64,000 bases of DNA from Chlamydomonas reinhardtii (lineage: Eukaryota > Chlorophyta > Chlorophyceae > Chlamydomonadales > Chlamydomonadaceae): contig NC_057004.1 in the NCBI RefSeq assembly GCF_000002595.2, positions 6,794,248 to 6,858,247 on the forward strand, given 5' to 3'. Under the pieces are notes generated by a model. The model had not been told where the DNA came from, ran no database searches, and was given only the letters and a program-made list of their open reading frames with translations. The first letter of the stretch is position 1, and each line of letters starts with the position of its first letter. The position numbers and the translations under genes were made by a program. Shown here piece after piece: positions 23,945 to 36,100 of the stretch.

Positions 23945-24407
23945 GAAAATTCGGGCGGAGCGAGAAGTGCCTTCGCACGTCCATGGACAATTGACTTTCG
24001 CGAGGTTGCCCGAAAAGCAAGCCATCGCTTTGCGCAGTATGACTTCTGTACGTGGTAAATGTGCTACAGCTGCGGGTGTCAGGAGATGGCCATCAAGCGG
24101 CTTGGGGGGCTGAAGGAGGGGCAGCGGCCCTGGTCGGTCAAAGTCTGCAACGACTGCTTGACGACCTGGGTGAGGACCGTGCATGTGCGGGGACGGCTGG
24201 ACACTGGGGACGGATTGATTGACAGGTTGACGGTTGGGACAGCTCATGTGCGCTCTCTTCTTCCTCCCCGTTCCCCATCCACAGAACCGCGACGCCTCCG
24301 CCGCCAACGTGATCCGTGTGCTCCTCCTGCTGAAGCTGATGGGCTTCGAGCGGCCGACCAAGCTGCAGCGGCCGCCATGGCCGCCGGCGGCGGCGGGGCC
24401 GGGCTGA
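23945..24407 (+). pseudogene. TnpB/Fanzor-like nuclease C-terminal fragment
   Basis: Two segments, 24059-24169 and 24285-24407, join across a GT..AG intron in phase 0. They encode a zinc-ribbon pattern (CYSCGC then VCNDC) followed directly by WNRDASAANVIRVLL. Cys pairs followed by N-R-D-x-x-A-A-N is the end of the RuvC-like nuclease core in TnpB and its eukaryotic Fanzor relatives; the Asp of NRD would be the third catalytic residue. The same frame upstream (from about 23945) reads plausibly as the preceding part but has a stop just before the Met at 24059. No upstream RuvC motifs were found, so this looks like a decayed or partial copy. Fanzor genes travel with several transposon types and are known from green algae. 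Confidence 0.5.
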
Positions 24408-27198
24408 GAGCCTGAACGGCGCTAGCAGGGCGTGGGGCTGAGGGTGCACGTGTCGATTGGCGGCGAGTGACGTGACTAGTTTGTTAGCTGCGGGTTAGCA
24501 CGGACTGTGCACCCCACCCAACCGGCCACGTCCGGATTTGCGGGGATGCCAAAGGCCCCCAACAGAGAGGCGTGTGCAATTTGCGTGTGCTTAGTAGGCG
24601 CCCGCGTCAAGGTGGCTGGGTTGATAACGACCCGGGAGGGGAGGGCTCAGCCCACGGGCTCAGCCCTTTTCCTGCCTCCCAAAGGCAGCCACCTCCTTGT
24701 TTGTCCAGGTGTGATGGATGGGACGATTGCGACACAGTGATCCTGCATTTCGACGGCTGTGTAGCGTGTGTGTTTTGTGATCTGGGCCATGCTGGAAGAA
24801 CTGTCAAGGTGCCCCAAAAACTGTCAAGGTGCCCCAGCCCATTGCGGCGATTCAAAACGTGGTGATGCGAGATGCGGCTGGGGAACCTGCCAGCCTGTGA
24901 GGATGAAGCCCGGTAGGTTCCGGTGCGTGGCGTCGTCGGCGATGCCGAGATGTATCGAGCTCTCATGTGGGTAGTATGGAACTCTCATGCAGGGGTCGTA
25001 TCTTGTTTTGGGGGTAATGTCTAGCTCCAGACAAAAACGGCCGGGTGGCCGCCGTCTTTTGTCTGGGCACATGGCGGTTTGGGGGCTTCTCCATAGGAAT
25101 TGAGACAAAACCCGCCCCAAACCCGGGCCAACAAAGTCTCGCCCCAGACATTAGCCCCCGGGAGGAATGTCTAGGAAACGGCCAAAATGGCCAATTAATG
25201 TCTGGAGACATTAAGATAGGAGCCCTGTCTCATGTGCAAAGGCAAGTGCCCACGAACGCGTGTCACTCACGATTGGGTGTAGCGAAACACAGAATGCACT
25301 GTCCGCTGGCGAGGGCAGGCTGTGTTGGTCAGCACTAGATTACCACGTAATAGTTCAACAGAGGCACACTGGCACAGCAGGATACGCTCGGTTCTGACAG
25401 AGTGCCGAAGGGCAGGATTGCAGGAACGGGCAAACGGCCCAGGGGGTAGGAAACAAAGTGCTGGACCCTATGCACCGAAATCCCCCGGGCCCCCCCCTGA
25501 GGGGACGACCGAAACCCCCGCGGACAAAATCGTGTCGTTCAGGGCGTCAAAACCCTCCATAGAATACCAAAGTGGTGCGCTCTTGACGAGCACCAACACG
25601 CTGTGCCATCAGCGGTCTTGTTCTGAGACTTTGGTAAAACAAGGGATTCTACCCAAGGAAATTCCCTCGACCCAGCCCTCCCCGCGTTCACCTCTCTGCC
25701 AGGTGATGTATGGACAGCGTGCATCGGCAGCCTTGTGCAACATGGAACCATGTGCACCAGCGCCTGAGAGCCCCGTCGTGTCAGTGCGCAGGCGTCAAAT
25801 TTGGGGACATGTGCCGCTATGTCCACGCCAGGACGCGCAAATCAGCCCTCCCGCGCTTTGTTTGTGTGTGTCACGGCATAAGATGCATATATAAGCCTCG
25901 TGGTGCTGCGTTCGGCCTCTAGTTCTGCTTGTGGGGCGCTTCCCGAAACCCGCCAAGATGGGCTCCCGAAACCCGGCGGACCCCAGGGACGACGACCGAC
26001 CCCCCAACTCTGGCGGCCCAGAACTTCCTCACCAGACCACCCCCACGGACAACCCCTGACAAAAGTAAAAGTACGTGCGTAGTTTTGGTCTAAGATCCTG
26101 AGCTTTCTACCCCCCTTTGAACGGCCTTCACTCTTCAGAGATGCAGGCCGGCGGACCCAGTGTCTCTAGGAGTCTAGGGGCATCGGGGACACACGACTCA
26201 GGGTTTAAAAGTATGGTAGATTTGCGGCCTCCAAACGGAGCCAGAACATTGGGAGGGGGGGCGTGGGGCGTGGCGTGGGGGCCGGGTAATCCGTCAAAAC
26301 CTGTGGGGAAACCCCCAACCGGAGAGGCTGAAAGATGAAATGCCCTGGGGCAGCCAACTAATCTTCCCCGTCGTGACATGGCCAAACAAGAAAGGAGCTC
26401 TGACACACGCTGCAGACATTGGCCGATCTGAGGGACCGCCAAGCAACCTTCATGAGAGAAAGCCTCTCTAAGCCCTACCAGCCGCGTGTTGCCTCCAATA
26501 GTGTCTGGTTCGCGTCGGCAAGCCTGGCGAGCCTTCCTACCGTCCTGTACCGTCTATTTCCGCATCAGCCACCAAAGTGCCCGATTACAACTCCAGGTCT
26601 CCAGGCCACCTGCCGCTTGTACCTCAAGTTGCGACGCTGCCCGACGCGCATACACACTACAGCGACAAAAGAATGGAAGGGGCCTAGCGACTCAGTCGCC
26701 CCTCGTTAACCGACATAACCGGGCATAGCCGGCAGACGTTGCCTCACCACATCTCGCATACCGTATGTACAGCACCGCATCCTGCTACAGCGCCCTTTCC
26801 GGCGCCTGCACGTTCTCTTACTAGCTCGTGGTTTGAGGCAGCAGGCCCCTCACTAGCTCGTGTGCGCTTAGGCTGTAGGTCACTCTCGTGACCAACGCAA
26901 GTTAAACCGATGTAGATGCATTAAGCGTGATGTGCTTGCGAGGTTTGGCAGCACTGAACGCACGTCAATCAACGCGTAATCTGCATGAAGCCGATCATGA
27001 TGCCTTACTGCTCAAGCCCGAGCCGCAAACACCATGTGCATGGTACTCTACTGCGCGTTTGCAGCGCAGACATGAAAGGGAGATGCAAGTATTGCACGAG
27101 GTACTCACTTGATTGCCCAGTACTGAACATGAACGTAATCCGTCACAAATGAGTAGATGGCATATGAAACAGTTACGAATGGCTGATGCTCACATCAG
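24408..27198. other. Intergenic, repeat-rich, no supported gene
   Basis: Contains the MITE-like element at 25010-25160, a direct duplication of ACTGTCAAGGTGCCCCA near 24800-24836, and a 9-bp-arm palindrome (TTAATGTCT GG AGACATTAA) at 25195-25214. A TATATAA box near 25888 precedes a short open frame beginning at the ATG near 25958, but that frame closes after 34 codons. The 190-codon open frame at 25322-25894 has no recognisable domain. The CAP gene on the - strand ends at 27199, so its 3' UTR lies at the right edge. Confidence 0.45.
25010..25160. mobile_element. MITE-like palindromic element (candidate)
   Basis: The left end reads GGGGGTAATGTCT and the right end AGACATTAGCCCCC, near-perfect inverted termini about 150 bp apart. 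Inside the left half is a strong hairpin at 25027-25066 (CCAGACAAAA pairing with TTTTGTCTGG, with a further ACGGC/GCCGT stem inside). There is no coding capacity. A target duplication was not recognised. The shape fits a non-autonomous DNA transposon, but only one copy is in view. Confidence 0.4.
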
Positions 27199-30100
27199 TT
27201 AAGCTACCCCAAGGGGCACCACACGGGTGTGTTCTCGCACTGCCCCACGGCGCCAGCGCACCAGCGCCATGACAGACACTGTCAACACGGCCGCACCCAC
27301 GACACCCCCCACCGCCGCGGCCACCACCGTCGCCACCGGGACACCTGGGTTGCCATTGCTGCTGGTGCTCACGGCTACGGCAGAAGGCAGTACGCCTGCT
27401 GTGTCTGCTGCACCGCCAGCTTCACTGCCACTGCCACTGCTGCCGGTGGTGGTGGTGGTGGTGGCGGCAGTGGTCAAGGCCCCTGCTGCCGGTGCAGCGC
27501 CGGGAGCACCTCCGGCCCCGCCGTCGGGAGACGGCAGGAGCGGCAGGTCTTGCTCTGGCTGTGAGGCCGCAGGCGAGTCCACCTGCCTAGCGGCGGCCCC
27601 TGCCTTTCCCTCAAGCTGCGAAATGGTCTGCAGTTTGGTGGCGCTGTAGCCACTGCTGGGAGCGGCCCCAGTGTCCAGCTGTTTGCTGACCTGTGACCCG
27701 CCCAACCCGCTTGGCCCAAGACCGCTCCAGAACGGATCGCCAGCGCTCGTGTCGTAAAGGGTGGCATCCGTGCCGTCGAGGAGGCCGTCCGACATCAGCA
27801 GCGCCCCGTCTCCATCTGCACTCATGCTGGATACAGTCACCGGCGGAGTGTAGGTGTAGGAGCCAATGAACCTGTGGCGAGGGCGGGGGCAGCAGCATGG
27901 ATAGCATGGAGGTGGTGAGGCGCTAGGAAAGTGCGCCACCAGCCATGCGTGGGTAGTGCCAGGGGTGCACAAGACAGACGCAAGCAAGCGTTGCATGGCG
28001 GGCCCGTTTTATATGCAACGCGGGCGGCCAAATGGGCCACACATCAAGCTCGCATCCTTCAACGGCACCTTGTGCACCAGACCTTCACATACACATGCAC
28101 TGCTCCTAGGAGCACCAGTTTCTCAACACGCGACACACGCGTGCAGCGGCGTCACGCACCCCGGCGAGGTGGAGGTGCATGAGGTCCAGCTGCCCGCCAC
28201 GGACCGGAGCCCAGTGGAGAACAGCTCCTTCCAAAACCGCGTCGTGAGCGCTTCTCCGTTCAGCGCCACCGCCACCGCCGCATTTACTGAGAATGGCGCC
28301 GTGCCGTTCGGGTTGTAGAAGGCGAGACAGACATTGATCACCTGCGAGCCGGAGACGGGCAGGGTTGTAGGGATGCTTTGTAATGCAATACTGCTCGGGA
28401 TGGAGGTCGGGAGTGCCGAAGATGGAGGCGTTGCGGCGGGGGCTTCTTGGTGTAGGGACGTGACCGGGGAAGGGGCACGCGATTATGTGGTATAGTAATG
28501 GCACGCAGCACACACACGCCACGCAATGGCGCACCGTGGAGGGTGCAGGAGGCGTGCCATCGGCCCACTGCATGTCCTCAACCCGGAACGAGTAGCCTCC
28601 TGCAGTTGCAATGGAAGAGGAGCAAAGCGGGGGCAGTGAGCTGCGGCTTGCCGAGCCATGGTGGCTTCCTTGCAGAAGTGTTCTAGCCACATGTGCACTG
28701 CCTACGGCAGTACCGTGGTAATACCCCGCACGTACCGTCGTACACGTAAGAGGCTCCGCCACTGTTCGCTTTGTTATTGCTGACAAAGTAGGTGGTTGTC
28801 CCGTTTGTCCACTGTATGTGGGCGTGAGAGAGCACATGTATGTGTGTGTGTGTGTGTCTGTGTGGTCTCACCATTCCCCAAAGAACTATGGGACACAGCG
28901 AGGGGGGAGTTAGTGAGAACCATCACCAAGTCCCAGAACTCGGAGGCAGGGTCGGAGTTTGCTAGTTCATTCATGACATCCCCACACCCGACACCCCACA
29001 GGTGCTGTAATGTGAGGGGTGCTTATATCAGGGGCATGCATGTAAACAGCTGTAGAACGCCCACAGCTCTGTGGCACCCACCTGCACAACCATGTCCAAA
29101 TCCGTACTGCTAGATCCGACGTTGGAGGTGCCTGCATGTGCACCAAGTGAGCAGCAGCAGCACGCGTCAGCACAAGCGCTGCAAACAGGGTTGAGACATC
29201 CCAACCCACGGGCGGTAGCTGCATAGCGTGTGTAGGACTTGCAAACAGTGGGCTGCACAATGTCAGACCGCGCATGCAAGCCTGCGCTGGCCACCGACAC
29301 TCAGCCGCCTTAGTTCCTGCAACCCTCGCAGAAGGCCCGGGCCCCGGGCCCTACCGCACTGACCTGGGTTCTTCACGTCCCAGCGACTGCGGATACGCAG
29401 CGAGGTCGTGGGTGGGTTAGGCGGCGCCGCCGGCGCTGCTGTCTGTACAATGTTGGCGCCGGTGTAGTTGAACCGGCCCATGAAGCCCGGAGTGGTTGAA
29501 GAGCAAGACTCGACCTCTCCGATGAAGCCATACCTCCCCGTGTCCAAGCGCGTGGAGATGACGGCCGTTGGAACCGTCTGATCACACAAACCGGCGAGGG
29601 TGCGCAGATGCAAATGAAGTAAGGCTGTTAATGGCAGAGACATGGCCGGGGCGTTCATTCCGAATGGGCAACCAGGGCGCAGGGCACGAAAACAACGTTG
29701 TGCTGTGCCCTGCTACACTAGCACGGCGTGACATCGAGATGCCGGACATCCTTTTTGCTCTTATGTTTGATGGACATGATCACAAAGCCGACCTACCGAG
29801 CTGTTGACAAAGACCTCCAGGCGCACATCCAGCTCCAGATAGCGCGTCACGTAGGGGCGCAGGCACACCGAGTACTGGCATGGGGGGAGACAGGGTTGGA
29901 GGGAGGTGGAGCCGCAGGTATGGGGGCAAAGACCACACGCACATAGGTCTTCTTAACCAACAAGGGATGCCGGCAAACGAAGGCATTCGCATTGCCTCCA
30001 CACCTATGCCGACCCCGCCCATGCCTTGCACGTCGGGCACGTTTTCTTATCCTGCTGCCGCACTGTGGCAGATTGGTGCTGAGTGTTGGATAGCTCGCGC

Positions 30101-33100
30101 CCCGAATCCACGGGCTTGGTAGCTTGCAATGCGCCTCACCTCAGCCACATCGGGCATCGTGCCGGGCGGCCAGTACACGGTCTCCTCGTTGACTTTGAGC
30201 CCCACGTTGTCTCCAAAGTATGTGCCCTTAGTGGAGTTGCTGAAGTAGCTAGCGACGTTCAGGACGCTGCCGGCGTACCAGAGCACGTAGATGTCATTGT
30301 CCAGAACGGTGGTGTTGATACCTGCGGTTGGGCCAGTTGGGCAGGGCATGCATGCCACGTCATATGGGGCACACCTCATACAGGGGCCAAGCAAAGCAAC
30401 GGCTGACATGCCCTTGATCAGCTGAATCCGTGGCAGGCAAGGCAAGCAACGCCGTAGGCTGCTCACCTGTGTCCGGCTGCGACCACATGAGCCTGAAGCG
30501 GAGGTTGAAGCCTGGCGTGAATGTGGGAATGGGCGGGCTCGGGGCCGGGGGCTGCGGCAACGGAGGGCGGGGAGATGGCGGCGGGCTGGGAGGCACCGGC
30601 GGCGGCACCGGGGGGCTGGGTGGGGCAGGCGGGCTAGGCGGCGCCGGGATGGGCGGCGATGGGCTAGGCGGCCGCGGGCTGGGCGGACGGGGTGAGGGAG
30701 GAGGGCTGGGAGGCCGCGGTGACGGAGGCGAGGGGCTGGGTGGCGCAGGGCTAGGAGGTGGGCTGGGAGGCGCAGGCGGAGGCGATGGTGGTGCAGGCGG
30801 CCTAGGAGGCGCGGGGCTGGGCGGCGCGGGGCTGGGCGGCAAGTATCCGATCATGGTGCCGTTAGGAGTATAAAACACCGAGTAGGCAATGTCGTATGTC
30901 CCAAGGAAGCCGTTAGCTCCGGGCTTGCAAGTGGCGGAATGGAAGGTTGAGGTGTCCACAGCGCTGGTGAATGTGGCGGCAGTCTGGTTGTTGCGCATGA
31001 TTGTCAGAGTAACCTGCAGTAGTGTCAGGTGGGAGGACAACGCAATATGACGCGCGCGGGGCTGCAAGACGTCGAGCAAAGCACGACGTGCTGCTCCTAA
31101 TCACCCTTTGTCTGATGCACTGCGTGCGACATCGCACATGGCCCAATCCTACATGTCGATCAGCAACCGCCCAAACCGTACAGTTACTACTCCCAGTCCC
31201 GTCCCCGCATCCAGCAGCAGCCGCCCGGCCACCCGGCCACCTGGCCACCCGCGCCTCACATTCAACAGGAAGTACCGGACGGCCGCATACCAGCGCACGC
31301 ACACGTGGTACTGGGTGGGGTCGGGCGATGAGCCCGACGACCACGTGATCGCCTCGTTGTTGACGGCCGTGTCGTCCACGTTGTTGCCGCCCCAGCTTAC
31401 GCCCCTGCTCGTCAGAGAGGCGTTGCCGCGCCACACCTCGTAGGCACCGCCGCCGTAGGCCCAGGCCGTCACAAGGTCCAGATCGTAGCCTTTTCGGGAG
31501 GCGGCAGGAGCATATCGGCAGATTAGTGGAGCCAGGTGAAGTAGGTGAGGGACCGACATGCAGTCAACCGCCGAGCACTGAACGATTGAAGTCGAGCGGG
31601 CGCTTCGCCATGGGAAGTCGCGATCGCGCAACGGGTGGTCAGCCGCCACTCCCATGGTCGTTACTGTGCCCTTGTGGTTTTGTTGCAGCACGGCGGCCCT
31701 GTTGCTTGCTCACCAAATACAGCCGGGCAGAAGACGGGCGAGGCGCTGGGCCAGGCCATGGTGCCCAGGTCGGGATTCATGTCTGCACAGGGCATGCAGT
31801 GCGGCAGCGCAGCAGCGTGTCAGGGCAGGGTATGAAGGACGTCAAGTGGCCTTCGCAATCCAGCAAGAACCCAAGACATACAGCTAGCTTCATTTGGCAC
31901 ATGAGTCGCGACTTTTGTCGCAGGCAGATGGTGCACATGGGCGGAGGCGCGGCTAACCAAACTCACAGCTGCCGGTGTCGTTGCGGCAGCTGCGGGTGGA
32001 CAGCACCACGCCGCGCCGGGTGGTGCCGGGCTCACGACACGCGACGTCCAGCCCGCCGTCGCCGTCGCAGTCCACGACGCTCTGCACCGCCCCAGCGGTG
32101 GTGTTACACCAGCCGGTGCCAGGAGCCGTGCAGTTGGCTGCACCGAAAAATAGGCACGTTGGAAAGGGCCCCGTAAAACTTCACTTCGGGCCAGAGTATC
32201 ACAATGTTTGCAGAAGCTGCCCAGCTAGCTGTATGTGTGTCCTACTGCATTCCACGGATGAGCCTCACCTGGGCCCGAGGAGGCTATTGGCGGTAAAACG
32301 TTCCGCCCATAGTAGCCATAGATGTTCATGCTTGCCTGCGCACGGCAACGCCGGGCTGTTCAATGAAGGTCCATTAACCAAAGAGCCCAGCCAGTTTGGG
32401 CAGCATAAGCCGTATGACGCGGGCAGCATCCTTAGCATGCGCAGGCCAAGCCCTGCCCGCCACGCGCCCGCCCGCCGCCATACATGCTGGCTCACCCGAT
32501 ATTGGCAGGCCACGACCCAGCAGTACCCATACTGTGGGTGGGTGGCCACAGCCGCACCGCAGCCGACGCGTGTGAGGTTGCGCCACACCATGGCCTGTCC
32601 GCACACACATACAACCACCATCATCCGCAGACGAAACAACGGCACACACGTGTGGCATGGGTCAAGGGTCAAGGACAAGGGAAACCCGCGTTCCCCGCTT
32701 CGTCCGTGCGCACCGTGAAGTGACCAATGACGTCGCTGGCGTTTTTGGGATTGCCGGGGTTGCTGTAATCATACTGAGGCTCCTGCAAGGCACCGTAATG
32801 ACAGCAGAGGACAGCGGATGCGCGAGTGGCATGACGGTATCGTAGGCCAGAAGACGATCGCGTATGAATGGGATCTCGGACCTCGGCTGTCGGCTGTCGG
32901 CTATCGGCGGTCGCAGCTACAACACGCTGGTAACATTTAATTGCTTGTGCTTTCACACCCAGCAGCCCCCCCGCCCCACACACCTAACGTAAGCCGCCCC
33001 GACCTGTGCACCTGTACAACATACCTCGCCGTACCACCACACCGACGCGCGGGTGCAGTTGGCGACGTTGCTTGCTGAACCCCAGCTCGCTGCCAGGTTC

Positions 33101-36100
33101 TCTCCAATCGATGAATGGTAGAGGCCGCACGAGTTGTTCTTTGCCAGCATTTCAGCCCAGGCCTGAAGGACATAAAGTGCAGCAGTGTGAACATGACATT
33201 TGCTGGCGAGGATAACGCCAGCTCGGACTATTAAGCCATGTTCAGCACAGTAATCAGTGCGCAAGCCATAACCACCGCCCGCGTTCATACCTGTGCTTGG
33301 GATGCGATGTCCTGGCTCCATGTTAGGGGAGGCGCCTGGTGTTTCGCACGGACTTGGTTGTGGTACTGCAAAGCCTCACGAGGGTCCGGGCAACCTAACA
33401 CATCGCACACAAGCGGGAAAAGATGTGTAACACAGCATGTCAATCCTTTGCACAAATGTGCCCATAAAGAGTACATCAACATGAATGAAGATCTGTACTT
33501 GTTGTGAAACCATCAACTCACCAGATACGTTGGTGAAGGTCCCAGCCGGTGGTAGGCCATCCGTGCCTACAATCATCGAGTTATCGCGTTGTTATGCAAG
33601 ATGTCTGAAAACACAGTTGACATTTTACCAACGCAGGCTCAACCCTGCAAAATCCTGACCTCGTATAGGTGCCCAATCGGCACTGATCTTGAAAGGTACT
33701 GCCCCTTGCACAAATGGTGTGGGCGGCGCTGGGCTGGGCGGCGCCGGGCTAGGCGGCCGCGGGCTGGGCGGCCGCGGGCTAGGCGGACGGGGGCTAGGCG
33801 GAAGGGGTGAAGGGGCAGGGCTGGGCGGCCGCGGCGATGGAGGCGAGGGGCTGGGCGGCGCGGGGCTAGGAGCTGGGCTGGGAGGCGCAGGCGGGACAGG
33901 CGGCGCCGGGCTGGGCGGCGATGGGCTAGGCGGCCGCGGGCTAGGCGGAAGGGGTGAAGGGGCAGGGCTAGGAGGCCGCGGGGATGGAGGCGAGGGGCTG
34001 GGCGGCGCGGGACTAGGAGCTGGGCTGGGAGGCGCAGGCGGGACAGGCGGCGCCGGGCTGGGCGGCGATGGGCTAGGCGGCCGCGGGCTGGGCGGCCGCG
34101 GGCTAGGCGGACGGGGTGAAGGGGCAGGGCTGGGAGGCCGCGGCGATGGAGGCAAGGGGCTGGGCGGCGCAGGGCTAGGAGCTGGGCTGGGAGGCGCAGG
34201 CGGGACAGGCGGCGCTGGGCTGGGCGGCGCTGGGCTAGGCGGCCGCGGGCTAGGCGGCCGCGGGCTAGGCGGACGGGGTGAAGGGGCAGGGCTGGGCGGC
34301 CGCGGCGATGGAGGCGAGGGGCTGGGCGGCGCGGGGCTAGGAGCTGGGCTAGGAGGCGCAGGCGGGACAGGCGGCGCCGGGCTGGGCGGCGATGGGCTAG
34401 GCGGCCGCGGGCTAGGCGGAAGGGGTGAAGGGGCAGGGCTGGGAGGCCGTGGCGATGGAGGCGAGGGGCTCGGCGGCGCAGGGCTAGGTGCTGGGCTAGG
34501 AGGCGCAGGCGGGACAGGCGGCGCCGGGCTGGGCGGCGATGGGCTAGGCGGCCGTGGGCTGGGCGGCCGCGGGCTAGGCGGACGGGGTGAAGGGGCAGGG
34601 CTGGGAGGCCGTGGCGATGGAGGCGAGGGGCTGGGAGGCCGCGGCGATGGAGGCGAGGGGCTGGGAGGCCGCGGCGATGGAGGCGAGGGGCTGGGCGGCG
34701 CGGGGCTAGGAGCTGGGCTGGGAGGCGCAGGCGGGACAGGCGGCGCCGGGCTGGGCGGCGATGGGCTAGGCGGCCGCGGGCTAGGCGGCCGCGGGCTTGG
34801 CGGCCGCGGGCTAGGCGGACGGGGTGAAGGGGCAGGGCTGGGAGGCCGCGGCGATGGAGGCGAGGGGCTGGGCGGCGCAGGGCTGGGAGCTGGGCTGGGA
34901 GGCGCAGGCGGGACAGGCGGCGCCGGGCTGGGCGGCGATGGGCTAGGCGGCCGCGGGCTAGGCGGAAAGGGTGAAGGGGCAGGGCTAGGAGGCCGCGGGG
35001 ATGGAGGCGAGGGGCTGGGCGGCGCGGGACTAGGAGCTGGGCTGGGCGGCGCAGGCGGGACAGGCGGCGCCGGGCTGGGCGGCGATGGGCTAGGCGGCCG
35101 CGGGCTGGGCGGCCGCGGGCTAGGCGGACGGGGTGAAGGGGCAGGGCTGGGAGGCCGCGGCGATGGAGGCAAGGGGCTCGGCGGCGCAGGGCTAGGAGCT
35201 GGGCTGGGAGGCGCAGGCGGGACAGGCGGCGCCGGGCTGGGCGGCGATGGGCTAGGCGGCCGCGGGCTAGGCGGACGGGGTGAAGGGGCAGGGCTGGGAG
35301 GCCGTGGCGATGGAGGCGAGGGGCTGGGCGGCGCGGGACTAGGAGCTGGGCTGGGCGGCGCAGGCGGGACAGGCGGCGCCGGGCTGGGCGGCGATGGGCT
35401 AGGCGGCCGCGGGCTGGGCGGCCGCGGGCTAGGCGGAAGGGGTGAAGGGGCAGGGCTGGGAGGCCGCGGCGATGGAGGCGAGGGGCTGGGCGGCGCAGGG
35501 CTAGGAGCTGGGCTGGGAGGCGCAGGCGGGACAGGCGGCGCCGGGCTGGGCGGCGATGGGCTAGGCGGCCGCGGGCTGGGCGGCCGCGGGCTAGGCGGAA
35601 GGGGTGAAGGGGCAGGGCTGGGAGGCCGTGGCGATGGAGGCGAGGGGCTCGGCGGCGCAGGGCTAGGAGCTGGGCTGGGAGGCGCAGGCGGGACAGGCGG
35701 CGCCGGGCTGGGCGGTGATGGGCTAGGCGGCCGCGGGCTGGGCGGCCGCGGGCTAGGCGGACGGGGTGAAGGGGCAGGGCTGGGAGGCCGCGGCGATGGA
35801 GGCGAGGGGCTCGGTGGCGCAGGGCTCGGTTGGCCCATTTGCTGGAGAAGGCGGGTCGCTCCCACGCGCTGCACGGGCGGTTAAAAGTGTTCAAGGACGT
35901 GTGGTGACATGGCGCCGGTGGGGGCTTGAGTTTGGTACACCAACAACAGTCAGAGTCGTTTTCGCTTCTATTCTCTGCATGAATTTTGCATATTATCACA
36001 CGCCTAAAGGACATACCGTGTCGCGTGTGATCGCCACTTTCTGTCCGCCCACGAAATGTTCATGTTCCTGGTCTTTCGACCCCCTGCGATGTCAACAAGG

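Noticed and set aside
23339-24361. 340-codon open frame on the - strand
   Set aside because: No domain, no supporting splice structure, and it overlaps the Fanzor-like fragment on the other strand.
25322-25894. 190-codon open frame on the + strand
   Set aside because: No recognisable motif, no splice partners, and unlike coding sequence in composition.
28860-28994. Possible exon reading [20 protein letters not shown] inside the surface-protein gene
   Set aside because: Its phase does not fit the following exon. Splicing 29082 directly to 28811 keeps frame and restores the YfaP-like module, so this stretch is taken as intron.
33689-35884. 731-codon glycine-rich open frame on the + strand
   Set aside because: It is the reverse complement of the SPPSP minisatellite. 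The - strand frame is joined by splicing to a signal peptide upstream and a CAP domain downstream; the + strand frame joins to nothing.
33639-36014. 791-codon Arg/Leu/Pro-rich open frame on the - strand
   Set aside because: Same minisatellite in another frame. The splice phases from the signal-peptide exons enter the SPPSP frame, not this one.
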